A DNA stretch of 64,000 nucleotides from Palsa-870 sp035937155. GTDB taxonomy: Bacteria > Chloroflexota > Dormibacteria > Dormibacterales > Dormibacteraceae. Shown one piece after another: positions 1 through 6,459 of the stretch. The DNA is taken from the NCBI GenBank assembly GCA_035937155.1, contig DASYVJ010000072.1, positions 8,121 to 72,120 of the forward strand, in the 5' to 3' direction. The first letter of the stretch is position 1, and the number at the start of each line of letters is the position of its first letter. Made by a program: the position numbers and the translations under genes. The notes beneath the pieces were generated by a model, which searched no databases, was not told where the DNA came from, and saw only the letters and a program-made list of their open reading frames with translations.

Positions 1-267
1 GACCAGGTCGTCGGCAACGGGACGGACTCGGATGTCCTCCGCCGGGCAGGGATCGAAGACGCCGATGGCTTCGTCGCCGTGACGGAAGGAGACAACCGCA
101 ACATCATGGCCGCGCAAGTCGCCAAGCACGTCTTCAAAGTACCCCGGGTCGTTGCGCGCATCTATGACCCAGAGCGTGCCGAGGCTTACGAAAAGCTTGG
201 CCTCCACACGATCTGTCCGACGATCGAGGGTGCGAAGCACATCGAAAAGACGTTGCTGGAGAAGTGA
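1..267 (+). CDS. TrkA N-terminal (RCK_N) domain protein, 5' end outside window
   Basis: The reading frame is open from base 1 to a TGA at 265-267, so the gene starts upstream. The 88 visible residues are the second half of an RCK_N Rossmann domain: an acidic/Gly region (GNGTDSDVL), the strand DGFVAVTEGDN, then VARIYDPERAEAYEKLG and a C-terminal amphipathic helix. In the Trk/Ktr family such domains bind NAD(H) or nucleotides and gate K+ channels from the cytoplasm. A second RCK_N protein starts 7 bp downstream, so the two are probably co-translated and may pair. No membrane channel is visible in the window. Confidence 0.8.
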   Translation, partial: DQVVGNGTDSDVLRRAGIEDADGFVAVTEGDNRNIMAAQVAKHVFKVPRVVARIYDPERAEAYEKLGLHTICPTIEGAKHIEKTLLEK

Positions 268-274
268 GTCGCGG

Positions 275-676
275 ATGTATGTGATCGTCGTCGGGGGTGG
301 CACAGTTGGTTACTACATGTCGCGTGATCTGCTCGAACGCGGACACGAGGTGACCCTAATCGAAAGAGACGCACGTCGGGCTGATTGGCTAGAGACTCAG
401 CTGGGGAGCATCGTCATGCGGGGCGATGGTTGCGAGGTGAAGTTTCTATCGCAGACCGGTATCGAACGTGCGGACGCAATCGTCGCGGTCACCGCCGACG
501 ATGAAGACAACCTCATCGCCCTGCAGATGGCAAAGAAGCACTTCAAGGTCAAGAAGACCGTCGCACGCGTCAACAACCCTTCCAATGTCGACATCTTCAA
601 GATGCTCGGCGTTGACGAGGCGGTGTCGGCCACTGACGTCCTACTCGGAGCGCTTGAGCCGCCGATCACGACTTAG
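275..676 (+). CDS. TrkA N-terminal (RCK_N) domain protein
   Basis: A complete 133-residue protein starting at ATG 275. It opens with the Rossmann signature MYVIVVGGGTVGYYMSR (GxGxxG-like, residues 7-12), has an acidic residue ending the second strand (LIERD), and contains the RCK_N strand AIVAVTADDEDN and VARVNNP. It is a stand-alone RCK_N domain with no RCK_C part, as in minimal TrkA/KtrA-like regulators of potassium uptake. The upstream RCK gene ends 7 bp before it. Longer upstream starts in the same frame would overlap that gene and add non-homologous residues, so they were not used. Confidence 0.85.
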   Translation: MYVIVVGGGTVGYYMSRDLLERGHEVTLIERDARRADWLETQLGSIVMRGDGCEVKFLSQTGIERADAIVAVTADDEDNLIALQMAKKHFKVKKTVARVNNPSNVDIFKMLGVDEAVSATDVLLGALEPPITT

Positions 677-684
677 TCCCGACA

Positions 685-716
685 AATAAAAAGGACCGCT
701 CACGTGGAGCGGCCCT
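685..716 (-). terminator. Rho-independent terminator for the DUF5679 gene
   Basis: Read on the minus strand, a 10-bp stem (AGGGCCGCTC with GAGCGGTCCT, one G-U pair) closes a 5-nt loop and is followed by TTTTTATTT. It lies just downstream of the DUF5679 stop. It also lies between convergent genes, so the hairpin may help end the trkA transcript, but there is no T-run on the plus strand. Confidence 0.75.
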
Positions 717-730
717 CTACGAAAGCCTGA

Positions 731-886
731 TTACGAAGACTTGCCGATTCTGTAGATCTTCGTGCCGCAGATCGGGCAAGTCCCGACCGTTGCCGGTTTG
801 CCATTCTTCATCGTGATCGGCTGAGGGTCTTTCATCTCAACCTTCTTCTTGTCCTTCAAGCAGTAGCCTTCCATTGTTTTCACCAT
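731..886 (-). CDS. DUF5679-type small zinc-ribbon protein, copy 1
   Basis: A 51-residue protein (ATG at 886, alternative ATG at 874) with the pattern GYCLKDKKKVEMKDP, then NGKPATVGTCPICGTKIYRIGK. One Cys near the N-terminus plus a CPxC pair fits the DUF5679 family, which is usually 45-60 residues and of unknown function; a metal site is inferred from the cysteines. A near-identical paralogue lies upstream at 953-1096, which indicates tandem duplication. A strong intrinsic terminator follows the stop. The second ATG has a GGTG about 6 nt upstream and could be the true start. Confidence 0.75.
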   Translation of the reverse strand: MVKTMEGYCLKDKKKVEMKDPQPITMKNGKPATVGTCPICGTKIYRIGKSS

Positions 887-904
887 CCCAATTACGTTTG
901 ATCC

Positions 905-934
905 GAAAAGAGAAGAACCGCTTTTCTCGAGCGG
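905..934 (-). terminator. Possible weak terminator between the two DUF5679 copies
   Basis: On the minus strand a 5-bp stem (CCGCT/AGCGG, 7-nt loop) is followed by the T-rich stretch TTCTTCTCTTTTC. It would partly end transcription of the upstream DUF5679 copy. The stem is short, so this is tentative. Confidence 0.3.
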
Positions 935-952
935 CGCCTTATCGATTTCGGG

Positions 953-1096
953 TTATAGAGCCTTGCCGATCTTGTAAATCTTTGTGCCGCAGTTTGGGCA
1001 TGTGCCAACTGTCGCCGGCTTTCCGTTCTTCATCGTGATCGGCTGAGGGTCCTTCATTTCGACCTTCTTCTTGTCCTTCAAACAGTAGCCTTCCAA
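953..1096 (-). CDS. DUF5679-type small zinc-ribbon protein, copy 2
   Basis: A 47-residue protein nearly identical to the copy at 731-886. It shares GYCLKDKKKVEMKDPQPITM and differs mainly in CPNC versus CPIC and in the last residues (KIGKAL). Only a TTG at 1096 gives a start near the expected N-terminus; no in-frame ATG or GTG occurs before an upstream stop. The TTG is preceded by AAGGACGGTGA, which could serve as a weak ribosome site. If the TTG is not used, this copy would be an untranslated remnant of the duplication. Confidence 0.65.
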   Translation of the reverse strand: MEGYCLKDKKKVEMKDPQPITMKNGKPATVGTCPNCGTKIYKIGKAL

Positions 1097-1207
1097 GTAG
1101 TCACCGTCCTTATACGAGATTCCGTTCTGGGGGCGGACGAGCCCATTCTAGGGGTGGGTCTTTCCCCAATACAACCCCAATTCAAACTGAATTCAGCGCC
1201 GAGGGCC

Positions 1208-1729
1208 TCAAACCGCGTCAAATGCAGCCCTGAAAGGACCCTCAAATGTTTGCCTGGCGGCCTCCCCAAACAGCACAAATCGGACCTCTTCAGGCGCCCA
1301 CCCAGTGGGCAATGCATCCCGAAGCGCACGTGCCATCACGCGCGCGCATTCGTCCATCGGAAACCCTGCGATGCCGGTACCGACCGCCGGAATGGCGATG
1401 GTCCGTACATCATGTTCGCGCGCCAGGACAAATGCATGGTCCATCGATGACTTGAGCGAAAGCGTCGTCGTGCGTCCTCCGAGTCCCATGCTCGCCGCAT
1501 GAATCACGTGGTGAGCCGGCAGCTCTCCTGCGCCAGTGATAGCCGCTTCGCCGATACGGACAGGACCGTGCGCATCACACTCCTGCTGAATCGCCGCACC
1601 ACCACGCTTGCGAATCGCACCTGCGACGCCGGCTCCAAGCACCAGTTCATTGTTGGCCGCGTTGACGATCGCATCCACTTGTTGCTCGACAAGATCACCG
1701 CTGATGATCACGATTCGCGGCGCAGACAT
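1208..1729 (-). CDS. Macro domain protein (ADP-ribose / ADP-ribosyl hydrolase type)
   Basis: A 173-residue single-domain macro protein. Visible family features are the opening strand IVIISGDLVEQQVDAIVNAA (ADP-ribose pocket), the Gly-rich GAGVAGAIRKRGG loop, HHVIHAA, and the phosphate-binding loop AIPAVGTGIAGFP. These proteins bind ADP-ribose and remove ADP-ribosyl or O-acetyl-ADP-ribose groups in the cytoplasm. Its start overlaps the end of the PfkB kinase gene by 22 bp, making it the last gene of a PHP-kinase-macro operon. The exact substrate cannot be read from the sequence. Confidence 0.85.
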   Translation of the reverse strand: MSAPRIVIISGDLVEQQVDAIVNAANNELVLGAGVAGAIRKRGGAAIQQECDAHGPVRIGEAAITGAGELPAHHVIHAASMGLGGRTTTLSLKSSMDHAFVLAREHDVRTIAIPAVGTGIAGFPMDECARVMARALRDALPTGWAPEEVRFVLFGEAARQTFEGPFRAAFDAV

Positions 1730-2631
1730 TCCTCGACCACTGCCACGTGCTTATCAAGTTCCTTGCGCGTGGCCCTTGCGATGCCCTTGACACCGATCGC
1801 TGAAATGGTGATCGATGCGCAAGCCACGCCCCACACAAGTGCATCTTGCAGTCCGGCGGGCTGGCCGCCTGTGCTCATCCAGCGCGCCAGCATCCCCCCT
1901 GCCAATGCGTCGCCTGCACCGGTCGTATCCATGAGCGGCGGATCGGCGACAGCGGGGACACGCACAACACCGTACTCGGTGTACGCGGTGACGCCGAGCG
2001 CTCCCCGCTTGATGACGAGGCCTTTGAGCCACCACTGCCGGCGGAATTCGTCCGGGTCCTTACCCCCGAGCGCGGCGAATTCTTCCTCGTTGCAGAAATA
2101 CCAACCCGCCCTCCGCAGGACGTCTCGTGCTTCAGGAGGCCGGGCCTGCACGTAGGACAGCATTGCGTCGGCGGCGAGGAGCTCAGCGGCGCCAAGCATC
2201 TCCATGGCCTGCGCCTGGCGGTCTGGCCGCATCGAGCCCACAAAAGCCCAACCCTCAAACCCTCCGGGCAAGGACGGCACCCAACTGTCGTAGATGTTGT
2301 CGCTGTTGCCGAGGTCGATGTTGCGGCCATGCTTTTGATGCGCACGCCAGCGATAAGTGGGTGCCTCGAGGATCTGCAGCTGCTCGATGTCGATAGACCG
2401 GCCGCTGAATGCCTGCGCCACACGCTTTGCTCCGTCGACGCCGACCGGAGCGACAACCTTGACTGGGACGATCAAGCTCGCCGCCAGCGCAAAGTAGACG
2501 GCCGAGCCGCCGAGCGTCTCCTCGACCTTGCCGAAGGGACCATCGCGCGTGTCGAGCGCGACCGAACCGGCGACGAGGAGGTGTCGCTGGTCAGGCACGG
2601 CGGCCCGTACCACTGCTCGCCGTGACGACAT
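1708..2631 (-). CDS. PfkB-family carbohydrate/nucleoside kinase
   Basis: About 307 residues with PfkB features: an N-terminal LLVAGSVALD strand, a Gly-Gly substrate motif (ETLGGSAVYFA), and the C-terminal catalytic/anion-hole motif MDTTGAGDALAGG with the catalytic Asp. The protein phosphorylates a sugar or nucleoside with ATP; the substrate is unknown. The start is uncertain: ATG 2631 overlaps the PHP gene by 41 bp, while GTG 2598 overlaps it by 8 bp. It sits between a PHP phosphoesterase and a macro-domain gene and overlaps both, so all three are probably translationally coupled. A role in recycling a phosphorylated ribose or nucleotide is plausible but inferred. Confidence 0.85.
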   Translation of the reverse strand: MSSRRAVVRAAVPDQRHLLVAGSVALDTRDGPFGKVEETLGGSAVYFALAASLIVPVKVVAPVGVDGAKRVAQAFSGRSIDIEQLQILEAPTYRWRAHQKHGRNIDLGNSDNIYDSWVPSLPGGFEGWAFVGSMRPDRQAQAMEMLGAAELLAADAMLSYVQARPPEARDVLRRAGWYFCNEEEFAALGGKDPDEFRRQWWLKGLVIKRGALGVTAYTEYGVVRVPAVADPPLMDTTGAGDALAGGMLARWMSTGGQPAGLQDALVWGVACASITISAIGVKGIARATRKELDKHVAVVEECLRRES

Positions 2632-3196
2632 GTCGTGCATACCGCAGCTTCTCCAGGAAATCCTGCGGGCTTGTGTAGTCCTCGATCTCCATCCAGCTGC
2701 GGCCGAGCTCGTGCGCGGCATGTGAGTCGGAGCCGGTGGCTGCGACCTTTCCCAGTTCGCCGGCCAGGCGCGCCGCCGCCTGGTTGGCAGCCGGCTCACA
2801 CCACGCGTTGTAAGTCTCGATGATGTCGATCCGATCAGCCAGATCCACGATGCGGTCGGGTCGAAAGTTAGACCGGCGACGGTCAAGTGGGTGTGGCATG
2901 TAGGTGAGGCCGCCCATGCCGTGAATCATGTCCATCACATCTTCTGCCGGGATGTAGGGCGGGAGCAGCCCTGTGATGAACAAGCCGATCACCTCACCCT
3001 CCCGCGTTTTCGCCTCCTCGCCCACGATGGCCAAGTCCGGCGCCATCTGGGCGAGGGCGAGCGCACCTTCCACCGTGTTGTGATCGGTCAAGGCGATGCG
3101 GTCAAGGCCGACCTCGCCACAGCGCAGGATCAACTCGTCGAGCGAGCTACGGCCGTCGGGCGAGAAGTGCGAGTGAAGGTGAAGGTCGACCCGCAC
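2591..3196 (-). CDS. PHP-domain phosphoesterase
   Basis: A 201-residue protein with the PHP metal motifs: DLHLHSHFSPDG at the N-terminus, LTDHNT, GEEAKTREGEVIGLF, a later PHP (MPHPLD) and SDSHAAHELG near the end. This is the compact form seen in TrpH-like 3',5'-nucleoside bisphosphate phosphatases and histidinol-phosphatase relatives, which use two or three divalent metals in the cytoplasm. It is the first gene of the operon with the PfkB kinase and macro protein. The substrate is not determinable here. Confidence 0.85.
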   Translation of the reverse strand: MRVDLHLHSHFSPDGRSSLDELILRCGEVGLDRIALTDHNTVEGALALAQMAPDLAIVGEEAKTREGEVIGLFITGLLPPYIPAEDVMDMIHGMGGLTYMPHPLDRRRSNFRPDRIVDLADRIDIIETYNAWCEPAANQAAARLAGELGKVAATGSDSHAAHELGRSWMEIEDYTSPQDFLEKLRYARHVVTASSGTGRRA

Positions 3197-3209
3197 CTAT
3201 GAACTACCG

Positions 3210-3593
3210 CTAGAGCGTGACGGCTTCTCTCAGCATTCGCTCGCGGGCGCGAGCAAACAGTGGGATCACCTCGGCAGGTCCGCGGTTCTTGCATCCCTGA
3301 GCCATAAGCGCGGCCTGCGCGTCGTAGATGATCTCCATTACTTGCTCAGGGCGCCGCTCGCGGCCGAGGCGTCCGGGTAGCTCGGGATGTGCGTGACGAA
3401 GTACGACCATCAGCCTGGCGACCAACCATCCAGGCACGATGCGAATTTCCTGGACGAGACATTCCTCGACCCAGAAGAGCAATTCATCTGACTCCTGGAG
3501 CAGACGGCGTGGCGTCATCCTTCGCTGTCTCCTGCGATGCCAGCGCAGGTCACGCTGCTGCTCGTCGACCGTCTCTTGAAGCATGGGGTGCAA
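3210..3593 (-). CDS. Hypothetical protein
   Basis: A 127-residue, Arg/Glu-rich protein with no signal peptide or membrane segment. The N-terminal 35 residues are strongly basic, and the rest is predicted mostly helical (DELLFWVEECLVQEIRIVPGWLVARLM). The end (VIPLFARARERMLREAV) is an amphipathic helix. No family was recognised. It lies 13 bp upstream of the PHP gene start and 9 bp downstream of another hypothetical gene, so it may belong to the same transcript. Internal ATG codons at M4 or M26 are alternative starts. Confidence 0.55.
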   Translation of the reverse strand: MHPMLQETVDEQQRDLRWHRRRQRRMTPRRLLQESDELLFWVEECLVQEIRIVPGWLVARLMVVLRHAHPELPGRLGRERRPEQVMEIIYDAQAALMAQGCKNRGPAEVIPLFARARERMLREAVTL

Positions 3594-3602
3594 CCCACTA
3601 TA

Positions 3603-4181
3603 TCAGCGCCCCACCGCAGTTCTAGCTCTCGTCGGGTAGCACAATGTGCGCCATCCGCCGGCGGCCGGCACGAGGTGGACTTGTCGATCGAATGTCCACT
3701 CTCTCCACTGCTGGCGCACGCGATAACGCATGACCATCTGCGCCACGTTGCTGTACATGCGCTGGTGCGCTTGATCGGTCCAGTCTTCGAGCACTTTGAC
3801 GCTGACCACCTGCATGTCGAGAAGCTCGACGTCGTCATCGAGTCGCGGCATGTCGCGCATGAACACATCGCGCCCTCCCCACGCGCGCTGTGCATCCTCC
3901 GCAAGCATGTCCCACATTTCGTCGAACCGCCCTTCCGCATGCAGCCTCATAAAGCGCATCTCGAATGTCGCCGGCGCGATCGAGGTTGGGGGAGGCGGCC
4001 GCAGCGGTTCGAGAAGCGGCGGCATCGCCACGATCGGGCCGGCCATACCGGTGCCGATCGAGGCCGTGACGAACCTTCCGAAGTCGTCCGCCGGCCAGGT
4101 CGTGAACTGACCCGCGACCCGCGTCAGCAGGGATTCCACAGCAGGCCAGCGGCGGAGCCGGTGAAGGACTCTATTGACCAT
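3603..4181 (-). CDS. Hypothetical protein, possibly NTF2/Tim44-like C-terminal domain
   Basis: 192 residues. The N-terminal ~75 residues are basic with a Pro-rich linker (PLRPPPPTS). The C-terminal part (FMRLHAEGRFDEMWDMLAEDAQ, later MVMRYRVRQQWREWTFDRQVHLV and GGWRTLCYP) has the helix-then-curved-sheet layout of NTF2-like domains, but no catalytic residues can be assigned. There is no clear signal peptide. It is the first of a same-strand run leading into the PHP operon. The 250-bp region upstream (4182-4433) contains no convincing gene. Confidence 0.5.
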   Translation of the reverse strand: MVNRVLHRLRRWPAVESLLTRVAGQFTTWPADDFGRFVTASIGTGMAGPIVAMPPLLEPLRPPPPTSIAPATFEMRFMRLHAEGRFDEMWDMLAEDAQRAWGGRDVFMRDMPRLDDDVELLDMQVVSVKVLEDWTDQAHQRMYSNVAQMVMRYRVRQQWREWTFDRQVHLVPAAGGWRTLCYPTRARTAVGR

Positions 4182-4433
4182 TGGCGCTAGATGTAGTGTG
4201 ATATCCCCAGACTGTATACAGAATGTGGATAACTAGCAACCCCTGGTGGCGGCCAATCTGCCGGCGCAGCCGGTCGGCGCGTGGCCGAAATCGCCAGGTC
4301 GGATGCGGTCATCCCGAGCGCTGGGAAGGCGTCTGGATCATCGGGACGTATCGCACGCACAGAGAAAATCGCCGAAAGCGCGTGAAGCGATGATCCGGAT
4401 CGGCGTCTCCGCCTGGAGGGTCGCTCCCCGTCC

Positions 4434-4829
4434 TCAGCCTGCGGTCATGCGTCGCACGATTACCGCCACCTCTTCCAGCGGCACGCCGACCGGGCAGGCC
4501 GCTGCTGCGGCCGCCAGGTCCGGCTCATCGCCTTCGAGATCGGAGGATGCCTCGCTCAAGCGCGCGTAGAGGCGCATGTAGGACGACGCCAGATCGGGCA
4601 GGCGCGTCTTGCCCATCCGTCCCGCCGCCAGCGCACACAAACCGCAGTTGATGCAGCCGACCAGATGAGGATGTCGCTCGCGCTCGGACGGCGTTAACGC
4701 GCGAATGCCATCGGGTGCGTACGTCTCGAACAGATCAGCGAGCTGCGAGCGAGGACGCGTCAGGCGGCGGCGCGTGAGGTGCATGCCGTAGGCCCACGCA
4801 AGCTTGGCGAGCGAGTCTGTGCGTCCCAC
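4434..4829 (-). CDS. Small Fe-S-cluster-type protein next to GlpA-like dehydrogenase
   Basis: About 131 residues from a GTG at 4829, immediately after the stop of the dehydrogenase gene. It carries one CxxCGLC motif (GCINCGLCALAAGR) and a later ACPVG, which together supply the four cysteines of one [4Fe-4S] cluster of the ferredoxin/GlpC/HdrC type. There are no membrane helices. By position and motif it could take electrons from the GlpA-like flavoprotein and pass them on, which is an inference. It has only one cluster motif, unlike classical GlpC with two. Confidence 0.65.
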   Translation of the reverse strand: MGRTDSLAKLAWAYGMHLTRRRLTRPRSQLADLFETYAPDGIRALTPSERERHPHLVGCINCGLCALAAGRMGKTRLPDLASSYMRLYARLSEASSDLEGDEPDLAAAAAACPVGVPLEEVAVIVRRMTAG

Positions 4830-4831
4830 CG

Positions 4832-6439
4832 TCAGCTCAACAGACCGCGCATCGCACCCTGCGCAAGCTCTTCCTGCGCCCATCCAGCGTGACTCAGCAC
4901 GGGCGCTCGACCCAACCACGCGCCGCGGACGAATTCGCGCGCCGCTTCGAATCGCTGTGAGGCGCTCCAGCCCAGCTCGCCACCGATCACCTCTGACGCG
5001 CGCAACACGCATGCGGCGCCAGCGCATGGCCCCGCGGCCAGGCTGACGCGTCGAAAGGCGTCGGCCAGCGAGCGCACCTGCTCCTGCCGAGCCGAGTAAG
5101 CGAGTTCGGCCTCAGTCAGCGGTTCGCATCGACACACGAGCCTGCCAGGGCGCGCACCCTCGAGCACCTTCTCCGCTCGCGACCCATGCCTGCTCTGCAG
5201 CTTCACCGCGGCCAGCGCCGGTATGCCGTGGCGACGGGCCAGCTCAGCGGCCGGTTCCATGTCCGATTCGTTTCCCGGCAGTGGAGTGGTGGCCGTCGTG
5301 CACGGGGCCTGGTGGCCGAGCTTTCGGCAGACCGCATCGGATGTCAGCTCGGCCATCAGCCGATACATCGATAGCTTTCCGCCCGCAATCGTCACGAAGC
5401 CCTCGACCCCTTCTGCGGCGTGGTCAATCACCTCATAGCGTCGCGAGAGCTCGTCCTCGTACCGCCGCCACTTGAACAGCGTCGGGCGGACACCAGCCGT
5501 CGTGCGAACCGGCCTGTACGACCTGATCGACGGGAAGACTCGCTCGAAAGCCTGCAGCAGGTAATCGACCTCGTCCTCGACCACATCCACGGAGTCGAGA
5601 TCGCCGTAGAAGTCGTCGTCGGTCGTGCCGAGCAACGTGAAGCCCGCGTGCGAAACCATCAACAGGTCGCGGCCGTCGACAGACTCGGCGCTGATCGAAA
5701 AGTTCGATATGCGATGTGGATAGACGATGTGGATTCCCTTCGCCGGACGAAGCTGTACTTGAAGACCGGCCATCCCGCTGATCTGGGGCGACCATGGCCC
5801 CGTCGCGTTCACGACCACTCGAGCACGCGCTTCCGTCACGGCGCCGTCGGCGGCGCGATACCGCACGCCGATCACCTTGCCCCCATCACGAACCAGGTCC
5901 ACGACCTTCGTGTGATTCAGGGCGCGAGCTCCATGGGCGACGGCGTCCTCGACGTTTGCGTACACGAGCCGGTGTGGGTCGACGCCCCACTCTTCCATCG
6001 TCACGGCGCCGATCACGTCAGGTGTGAGCCCAGGCTCCGCCTGTCGCGTCTCCTCTGCACTGAGCCGGCGGTGCGGATGGGCTTTTTTCAGCGGCTGGAA
6101 GCGGTCGTAGACCTCCATCGCCGTCTCCATCCGCTCGATGTTGTTCCGGTCGTGCGGCAGCACCGGAATGATGAAGACGACTCGGTAAACAAGGTTGCGA
6201 GCAATCGTCACGATGTACCCCGCGTCCTGCGTCGAAAGACGCGTGGTGTCCCAGTCGAACTCGAGGTAGCGCGGGCCGCCATGGATCATCCAGCTCGACG
6301 CGCCGCTGGTGCCGCCGCCCCAATCGCCCTTCTCCAGCAGCAGCACAGAAAGTCCGCGCAAAGAAAGGTCGCGCGCAATGCCGGCTCCGGTCACGCCTCC
6401 GCCGATCACGCAGACGTCGTGAGCGCTTGGAGCGCTCAA
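4832..6439 (-). CDS. FAD-dependent glycerol-3-phosphate dehydrogenase (GlpA/GlpD family) with BFD-like [2Fe-2S] domain
   Basis: About 535 residues. The N-terminal FAD motif is CVIGGGVTGAGIARDLSLRG, followed by the family patterns GTSGASSWMIHGGPRYLE and VVNATGPWS. The C-terminal ~90 residues hold LVCRCEPLTEAE and later AGPCAGAACV, a BFD-like CxC...CxxxxC site typical of GlpA rather than GlpD. The enzyme oxidises sn-glycerol 3-phosphate to DHAP. The likely start is a TTG at 6439, just after the EF-G-like gene; no ATG lies near the Rossmann strand. The small Fe-S gene follows directly, so the pair may replace GlpABC, with no GlpB visible. Confidence 0.85.
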   Translation of the reverse strand: MSAPSAHDVCVIGGGVTGAGIARDLSLRGLSVLLLEKGDWGGGTSGASSWMIHGGPRYLEFDWDTTRLSTQDAGYIVTIARNLVYRVVFIIPVLPHDRNNIERMETAMEVYDRFQPLKKAHPHRRLSAEETRQAEPGLTPDVIGAVTMEEWGVDPHRLVYANVEDAVAHGARALNHTKVVDLVRDGGKVIGVRYRAADGAVTEARARVVVNATGPWSPQISGMAGLQVQLRPAKGIHIVYPHRISNFSISAESVDGRDLLMVSHAGFTLLGTTDDDFYGDLDSVDVVEDEVDYLLQAFERVFPSIRSYRPVRTTAGVRPTLFKWRRYEDELSRRYEVIDHAAEGVEGFVTIAGGKLSMYRLMAELTSDAVCRKLGHQAPCTTATTPLPGNESDMEPAAELARRHGIPALAAVKLQSRHGSRAEKVLEGARPGRLVCRCEPLTEAELAYSARQEQVRSLADAFRRVSLAAGPCAGAACVLRASEVIGGELGWSASQRFEAAREFVRGAWLGRAPVLSHAGWAQEELAQGAMRGLLS

Positions 6440-6459
6440 GCCACGATCACGCCCGAAGC

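Noticed and set aside
4224..4232. A perfect 9-bp DnaA-box-like sequence (TGTGGATAA)
   Set aside because: It is a single box with no cluster, no AT-rich unwinding region and no dnaA/dnaN genes, and a chance match is likely.
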